From Symsagittifera roscoffensis (lineage: Eukaryota > Xenacoelomorpha > Acoela > Convolutidae), in contig NC_087063.1 of NCBI RefSeq assembly GCF_963678635.1, positions 51,411,220-51,471,219 of the forward strand: a stretch of 60,000 bases of DNA, read 5' to 3'. The position numbers and the translations under genes are program-made. The notes beneath the pieces were generated by a model, which saw only the letters and a program-made list of their open reading frames with translations, had not been told where the DNA came from and made no database searches. Positions 53,562-60,000 of the stretch are shown piece by piece. Each line of letters begins with the position of its first letter. Position 1 is the first letter of the stretch.

Positions 53562-53612
53562 AAGATAGCGTGACGAGCAGACGGTGTACCCTATCTGAAA
53601 TTGCTCTATGAG
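53562..53612 (+). repeat. 51-nt conserved block, downstream copy
   Basis: Same orientation as the copy at 33681-33731. The two differences are C/T and A/G. It lies about 220 bp upstream of the overlapping open frames at 53.8 kb and close to the inferred right end of the retroelement. Confidence 0.8.
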
Positions 53613-53819
53613 TTAGAGTTCCATCCCAACTCACAACCCATCTGCGGCCAATTTTTATTCGGAAGTTCGCCATACAGTTAACAGCGGCCCTGATTTGAAA
53701 ACTTTTTATCTAAAACTTATTGTCCATCCTCATTGAGTCATCCGGTTGTCATTAGTTAGCTGACTGTTGTATTTAATCAAACAACAGTAGTTTCATAGAA
53801 GAGCTTCATATAGAATCCA

Positions 53820-54357
53820 ACGCTGAGTACTGCTTCGGTGGCGTCAACTTCTCAAAACGCGAGTGACCCGATTTCAAAAGCACTCGGCGTTAATACTAAC
53901 GCTAGTCTCTTTTCATCTCTTGCCCCCTCATCGCAACCACATGTACTTAATCAAAACGTTTACACCAGAACTAACTTTTCGCTGTGGAACCCTGCTCCCA
54001 CAGCACATTCATTAGCTCCTGCTAGTTTCATGCCTCGCTCATCACACTCATACGTTTTCGATATTTTACCGCCTTCCATGCAAGCAAATTATGTCTTGCC
54101 TGCTACAACAGCAGTCCCTCCACTTGGTAGACACCTCTCCGTGGTGTGGGGGATCAACGTCTTCGGACGGCGAAGTCTACCGGCTACGAGCCCTCCATAC
54201 CCAACTAGGAGCTTCATGCGAGGTGCAACTGGCTTCAAACACTGCCGACATAGAAACACGCTTCAACGTTGTCCCTCATGCGCAGCTATTCAAAACGCTT
54301 AATAACAGTTGGGTCCAAGATCAATGGATTGGACAAAGAGTGGACTCGCTTAACTAA
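53820..54357 (+). CDS. Overlapping open frames of unknown identity, GC-richer patch
   Basis: Frame 1 (53838-54302, no in-frame ATG at its start) reads ASTSQNASDPISKALGVNTN and continues Ser/Pro-rich; frame 2 (54091-54357) reads SPWCGGSTSSDGEVYRLRAL and NNSWVQDQWIGQRVDSLN before a TAA in CTTAACTAACTAACTAAC. Codon texture suggests the true product shifts from frame 1 to frame 2 around 54.1 kb, so a frameshifted gene fragment is likely. A + C bias is weaker than in the retroelement. It may be the start of another retroelement ORF or a host gene exon. I recognise no domain. Confidence 0.35.
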
Positions 54358-55134
54358 CTAACTAACACCAGCAGTCGCACCGCCCCTTTGATCAACAAAA
54401 ATATTACTTTAAAGCAATCTTTTTTCTAAAATTCATTCTATATGTCATATACTTTATACACTGTACCTTGCTGCCCTTATATTCCAAAGCCGTCCTTTTA
54501 TTATGCGCTCCGGCCAATTTGTTGTGGCTTTGAATCCATCCCACACCTATGTCTTCCATAGTGTTTTATGCAGTGAAACATTAGGACAGGGGCAGAGTAT
54601 CCCCACAGACTTTTTTTGGTTCTTTTTTGGTTGAAAACTACTCTCAAGAATTGGTGTTATGAATTTCTGCCAGCACTCAACTACAGTCGTGCTTCTCAAT
54701 GCTTAATCCCGAAATCAAACAAAAACTTGAGGTTAAGTTTGTGAGAAAATTAAAAAAAAATGAAAAAAAAAGTTTGAATAATTCCAAAAACCGTGCTTTT
54801 TCGGCAAGTTGAAGCCACTTACTGAGCCATTTCGGCTCGGTACTCATCTTGTGAGGTTTTAATTTTGGGGAGTTCCAGCGCAATTTTGCCTGCAAATTTT
54901 TGAATTTTGCGCTGATGACAGAGTGAGGGCAGTTCATTAGAGCAGTTTTTTGCCTTTAAATTTAGATGCTCAAAAAGCATTTGTTAAGAGTCAACTGGAA
55001 TTGGTTGGAAATTATCGCTATTTACGCTAGATAAGCAAAAGACGTCTGAAAAACAGCAACGAGCGCAAATCGTTTGCCTTTTTAGCCAAAAAAAGAAACA
55101 AAAAACGCACATCCGCACCGAAATTTTTTGGATG
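54358..55134. other. Intergenic DNA, no gene recognised
   Basis: A mixture of moderately GC-rich and AT-rich sequence with short frames only. Nothing supported. Confidence 0.45.
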
Positions 55135-55408
55135 ATTTGGGCGCCAATATATACTAATTTTTAGGAGGGAGCGCGCGCCGAAAAAAAACGCAATTTTTTT
55201 TATCAAAATTTTCTAAAAAGTGCCGAAAAACGCCTTTTTTGGCCTGTTTTTCAAACATTTTGCCTGCGGCGCAGAAATTTTGACCAAAACAGGGTCTTTT
55301 TAGTGCTTTAGGAAAGCTCGGAAATCAATTTGGTCGACTTAAAAAAAGGTCGACAAAATTTTTTGAAAATCCGCCCCCCTCTTCGAGAAAATCCTAAATC
55401 CGCCCCTG
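55135..55408 (+). mobile_element. hAT-like MITE, 5'-truncated
   Basis: Begins within the family interior (GGGCGCCAATATATACTAAT) and ends CCTAAATCCGCCCCTG at 55408, the intact right terminus. The left terminus is missing. Confidence 0.75.
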
Positions 55409-55910
55409 AATCAATTTAAGGATTTTTTTTATAATAGCGAGAAAATAGATGATTTCCACAACAATTATTGAATATTAGACTTCCACCAAATTTTATTCTT
55501 ATCTCCATCTAACCTCAAGATCAGATTTTTTCATTTTTTTCCATATAATTGCAATAAAATTAGTTTTTGTCTCCATAGAATCTCAGAAAGTCTTCTTAAA
55601 AAACTGACTCACAGTAAGCATGATTTTTTGAAGATTGAAGCTGAAAACAAGAGCCACGAACAATGACCATTACAAACATTAAATAACTAGTAATTGTTTT
55701 TTTATTTCCTAATTTACGCTTGCACTGTTTGAAATGAAACGAAGTTGTTTCCCCCCGAACCTTTTTGCCGTCTGTAGGAAGGTTACAATTAGCATATTGA
55801 TACCAAGTAGATTGCTCTGATTGGTAATAGGAAATGTTTTTATAATTATATGTAAATGAATTACTGAAATTAAAAATCAGCGAGCTGTTTTATCAGACTT
55901 TTTTGGAATA
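55409..55910. other. Intergenic DNA with a repeat end shared with the window edge
   Basis: At 55782-55810 the sequence GGTTACAATTAGCATATTGA and onward to CCAAGTA is shared with 59972-60000 (one difference just before it). This suggests a longer repeat that continues beyond the window. No gene recognised. Confidence 0.5.
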
Positions 55911-56612
55911 CAGTGCTGATTTAAATTATCCGGACAAAACGAACAAAACTTGAATTTTCAAACGCGTTTTTCTCAAATTGGGTTAAAATTAGACAAAAAA
56001 TGAAGAAACTAAAGTTGCTTAGAATTTCACCAGAATTATTATGATGCCATTTTTTTCCCGAAATTCTCAACCAAAATTTTACCCCAAAAATGGGTCATTT
56101 TGGCTTTTTTCAATTAATCAAGAATTACGCTGAAACTACTTTGTTAATTGATAAGAATATTATATCATTAGAAGCCTCTTACGCAGCCCAACAAAGTTTA
56201 AGAAAGGATAACTCTCCAAAACCCAGTATAAGAGAAAACATTTTCACTTGATAATCAATAAATGTGAATTTTTTTTATATAAAACCCAGAATCTTTGCTT
56301 GAAAACAAATTTTACCCTTCTTAAACTTTGTTGGGCTGCGTAAGAGGCTTCAAATTATATAATATTCTTAACAATTAACAAAGTGGTTTTAGCGTAATTC
56401 TCGAATAATTGAAAAAAGCCAAAATGACCCGTTTTTAGGGTAAAAATTTGGTTGAGAATTTCGGAGAAAAAATGGCATCATATCAATACTGGTAAAATTC
56501 TAAGCAACTTTTGTTCTGTTCACTTTTTGTCTAATCTTAACCCAATTTGAGAAAAATGCGTTTGAAAATTCAAGTTTTGTTCGTTTAGTCCGGATAATTT
56601 AAATCAGCACTG
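55911..56612. mobile_element. 702-bp foldback element, mariner-type termini
   Basis: Two ~295-bp arms are reverse complements with few mismatches, separated by about 110 bp. Termini read CAGTGCTGATTTAAATTATC at the left and the reverse complement ending CAGCACTG at the right, preceded by TA on the left, which fits Tc1/mariner-type termini. No transposase. Such arms would fold into a very long hairpin if transcribed. Confidence 0.85.
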
Positions 56613-56639
56613 AACAATTAAAATATATATGATGTGTTC

Positions 56640-57110
56640 CAATTTCCGAGAAGAGATGAAACTTTCAGCACGTCAAGTAGTCGTCTAATTTTTCGATCAT
56701 GCCGCGACAAATTTTTTGAACGCCGCAAACTAATTTTTGACCATGCCGCGACTAATTTTTCGACCGTCGCGACTAATTTTTTGATCACCGCGACTAGTTT
56801 TTTTCCCATCGCAACTAATTTTTCGACCACCGCAATTAATTTTTCGACCTAGCCGCGACTAATTTTTTGACCGTTGTGACTAATTTTCCTTCGGTCGCGC
56901 CTGTTGCGGTTAACATTCCTTTGGTCGCGCGGGTTGCGGTTTACTTTCCTTCTGTCGCGCCGGTCGCGGACACATTGCCTCGGTCCTCACAGTCTGGAAA
57001 TACCGAATTTTGGCCGCGGCGGTCAGAAAATGGCAAGTTTTGGTCGCGGCAGTCTGAAAATACCAAAATTTTGTCGCAACCGTCTGACCATAAAACTGCA
57101 ACCTCGACCC
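56640..57110. repeat. CG-rich minisatellite-like array, copy 2
   Basis: Units such as CCGCGACTAATTTTTTGACC and GGTCGCGCCGGTCGCGG, followed by GTCTGGAAATACCGAATTTT-type units, in the same order as at 30.89-31.33 kb, ending CATAAAACTGCAACCTCGAC. This copy has more of the GCGACTAATTTTT units at its left. Confidence 0.65.
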
Positions 57111-57159
57111 GGGTCATAAAATCATAAGATAATTAAAAATGTTTTATTCATGGCAACAT

Positions 57160-58410
57160 ATCATGGGCAGAGTCACCGCATTCCATATGGAATTCTTTGA
57201 CTTCCAAATGCTTGCAATTGACAAAATAATTTGCGCCATGATGCTGATTTTGATACAATTTGTTCTGCGTTTTGTCAACTGTTTGGTCTTCAAATTTATT
57301 GACAAATCTTTAAAAATGGGAAGAATTAATGACCATGGGTGGAATATTTTGCGCTATTTCAGACACTGCAACCAATTCCGTTCTTATTCCAGCTACACTG
57401 CATTCTAAAAAAAGTTCAATAAAAGTTACCTTAAGTCACTAAAAGCGAGTAGTTGTTAAGATAAAGTTTACCTCAAGTCTACCTTAAAATTATTTAAGTA
57501 AATCTTTACCAAATAAAATAAAGGTAACTTCAGGTAAATTAGGTAATTTTTGCAAAATTTTTAAAACCTTTAGTTTGGAGATGTTTCTTAAATCAAAAGA
57601 AGTAAAAAAAATTGCTGATATCTTTTAAAGCAATTCAGAGTTGTACGAGTATTTTAAATTGTAAAAAGGAACTAACAAAAAATGAAAAAAGTTAAATATG
57701 ATTGCACAATCAATTTTCGCCACCTCAGTCAGATGTTCAACCCCAATACTCTGAAAAGGCATCGATTTTACTTTAATCAACATATCATTGCATCAAGAAA
57801 TTCAAATTTTTTCCGCAAAACAATTTTTTTTAACACAATCAAAATTAATCTTATAGAAGCAAGCTCTTATGTTGAAAGACTTCCAGTCGTGACTCGGATT
57901 TGAAAAAGATAAATGATAACGAAAGTTGCAAGCAAACATTTTAAACAAAACAGGTCAAAAAAATAACGATTTCAAGCTATTTTTGGAATATTTTGACCAA
58001 AATATTGCACTTTTTCCGTTGAACTTAATCTTTGTACTCACAATTTTCACTTATTGGTTTCAAAAACGCCTTTTTGAAAATTCTTGAGCCGACCGAAAAC
58101 GGTTATTTTAAAATAGTGCCTTAGGGTGGTCAGTGGTTTGAATCCTCAAATCCACTATTGCTCGCAAATTAGAATTAACAGTTGGTTAAAAAGCATAATT
58201 GCTTGAATTCATATCCTATCAATTTCAGATTAGTATATTGGTTCGACAAGACCACTAGTTCTTGACATACAATTTTCATATATTTCTAAAGGCTTGTCAT
58301 ACCCTTTCATACGCAGAAAAAGGTTTGAAAATACAAATGACAGGCATTTTTTTAGATGAAAATTGTACGACAGTCGTTTTTCTAATCATGAAAAAATGAA
58401 AAAAACTCTT
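57160..58410 (+). repeat. Tandem repeat pair near the right edge, copy 1
   Basis: From CAGAGTCACCGCATTCCATA to AATCATGAAAAAATGAAAAA. It contains a block rich in TTACCTTAAGT and AAGTTTACCTC motifs and a GTATGAAAATTGTA-type motif near the end. Its short open frames do not resemble a known protein. Confidence 0.75.
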
Positions 58411-58483
58411 AAAATTTTTAATTTTTCTTTCAACCTTTCCAAAAACACATTAACCAAGGGTTTTTTTCTCATACAAGACAACA

Positions 58484-59935
58484 CAGAGTCACCGCATTCC
58501 ACATGAAATTCCCTGACCAGCAATGGCTTGCAGTTAGCAAAACCGTGATCTAAGCGCACGAAATGGAATCTCAAACAGTTTTTGGCGTGCCTCCTAATTA
58601 GGACAGCTCGAAACAGAGTCTGAACATAAAACAAAACAATTTGAACTATAGAGCCAAATAAGTATTCAGATTTTTAAAATCACAACATGCAATTTAGCGC
58701 TAAATGAGACAAAATAGCAACCAATGAGTTTTCTAAACCCTGATTCTATGGACACAGAAGTGTTCGACTTGCGCCATGATGTTGATTTTGATACAATTTT
58801 TTCTGCATTTTGTCAGCTGTTTGGTCTTCATATTTATCGACAAATCTTTAAAAATGGGAAGAATTAATGACCATGGGTGGAATAGTTTGCGCTATTTCAG
58901 ACACCGCGACCAATTCCGTTCTTATTCCAACTACACTGCATTCTAAAAAAAGTTCAATAAAAGTTACCTTAAGTCAGTAAAAGCGAGTAGTTGTTAAGAT
59001 AAAGTTTACCTCAAGTCTACCTTAAAGTTACTTAAGTAAATCTTTACCTTATAAAACAAAGATAACTTAAGGTAAATTCAGGTGAATTTTGCAAACTTTT
59101 GGAACAACTAGTTCGAAGATGTTTTGTACGAGTAAATTAAACTGTAAGAAGGAATTCCTAAAAGATTTTTAAAAAGTTAAATATGCACTATCAAGTTTCG
59201 TCACCTCAGTCAGATGTTCAACCCCAATACTCTGAAAAGGCATCGATTTTACTTTATTCAACATATCATTGTATCAAGAAAAGCTAATCTTTTCGGCGAA
59301 ACAGTTTTTTTAATACAACCAAAATTAATCTTATGAAAGCAAGCTCCTTTGTTGAAAACCTCCAGTCGTGACTCAGATTTGAAAAAGAGATTTCATAACG
59401 AAAGTCTGCCGGTATTGGGAAAAAAGATCTCATTTGCTCAAACATTGTGCGCTGCAGGCAAGTATTTGAAACAAAACAGGTCAAAATAATGTTTTCAAGC
59501 TGTTTTCGAATTTTTTGACCAAAAGATTGCACTTTTTTTTGGTTGAACTTACCCTTTTTACTCAAAATTTTCACTTATTGGGTTTAAAAGCGCCTTTTTG
59601 AAAATTTTTTGAGCCGGCTGAAAATTGTTATGTTAGAATAGTGCCCAAGGGTGGTCAGGGTGTTGAATCCCCAATCCATTACTGCTCGCAAATCAGAATT
59701 AACAGTTGATTAAAAGCCTTATTGCTTTAATTCAAAGCCTATCAATTTTAGATTAGTATAGTGGTTCGATAAAATCAATAGTTCTTGACATAAAGTTTTC
59801 ATGAATTTCAAAACGTTTATCATGCCTTTACGTACGCAGAAAAAGGTACGAAAATACTAAAGACTGGAATTTTTTTATAGATCAAAATTGTACGACAGTC
59901 ATTTTTCTAATCATGGAAAAACTGAAAAAGTGTCA
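58484..59935 (+). repeat. Tandem repeat pair near the right edge, copy 2
   Basis: Head-to-tail copy of 57160-58410, roughly 85-90 percent alike by eye, with about 200 bp extra near 58550-58770. It ends with the same TTTTTCTAATCATG and is followed by a sequence shared with 55.78 kb. Confidence 0.75.
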
Positions 59936-60000
59936 ACTTAATTTGTTATGTCCAACAAACGTCTTTAGGAACGTTACAATTAGCATATTGATACCAAGTA

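Larger units (their letters stand above)
33280..53700 (+). mobile_element. Giant decayed env-bearing Ty3/Gypsy-like retroelement
   Basis: Limits are estimated from a sharp change to an A-rich, G-poor plus strand and from the spread of element genes. Order: leader, basic pre-gag ORF, gag (CCHC knuckle), protease, reverse transcriptase, RNase H, integrase (PR-RT-RH-IN order typical of Ty3/Gypsy), hydrophobic and proline-rich block, envelope-like glycoprotein, 3' ORF. At about 20 kb, or about 17 kb of coding body, it is far longer than usual for the family. Many frameshifts and stops show it is not intact, though some indels could be sequencing errors. I could not align full LTRs; a 51-nt block near both ends is the only clear shared end sequence. 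Confidence 0.8.

Overview
The window is genomic DNA from a multicellular animal, probably an AT-rich invertebrate whose phylum I cannot fix. The evidence is an eight-exon protein kinase gene with GT...AG introns (one of 12.6 kb), many families of short inverted-repeat and hairpin elements, a decayed MULE transposase and a very large retrovirus-like LTR element. I see no prokaryotic operon, CRISPR array or intact rRNA/tRNA gene.

Region 1 (about 1-22.4 kb, minus strand): one complete gene for a NUAK-type AMPK-related serine/threonine kinase. Eight coding exons join in frame into about 1,102 residues: a Gln/His/Pro-rich N-terminus, a kinase domain with every catalytic motif and a T-loop threonine in the context recognised by LKB1, and a long Ser/Arg-rich tail. 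Intron 3 is swollen by repeats, including a 3.5-3.7 kb tandem segmental duplication. Intron 1 carries a hAT-type MITE with a perfect 8-bp target-site duplication.

Region 2 (22.4-33.3 kb): intergenic DNA with no recognisable host gene. It holds a frameshifted MULE transposase, a perfect hairpin palindrome, several copies of a ~540-bp repeat bounded by hairpins, a CG-rich minisatellite-like repeat and tRNA-derived fragments.

Region 3 (about 33.3-53.7 kb, plus strand): the most unusual part. A decayed Ty3/Gypsy-like element of about 20 kb has an A-rich, G-poor sense strand. In order it carries a basic ORF ahead of gag, a large gag with a CCHC knuckle, protease, reverse transcriptase, RNase H and integrase, then a hydrophobic/proline-rich block, an envelope-like glycoprotein with a proline-rich tail, and an unfamiliar 3' ORF. 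TACTAAC branch-point and 3' splice-site modules lie just before the 3' ORF and in its 3' UTR, as if a complex retrovirus-like splicing programme once operated. Pol contains a recent 1,453-bp tandem duplication. A 51-nt block (49 of 51 identical) occurs near both ends although the sequence around it has diverged.

Region 4 (53.7-60 kb): a relatively GC-rich pair of overlapping open frames of unknown identity, a hAT MITE remnant, a 702-bp foldback element of mariner type, a second copy of the CG-rich minisatellite-like repeat and a tandem pair of ~1.3 kb repeats running to the window edge.

Coordinates of exons and domains were read by hand. Family names rest on motif recognition, not database searches.
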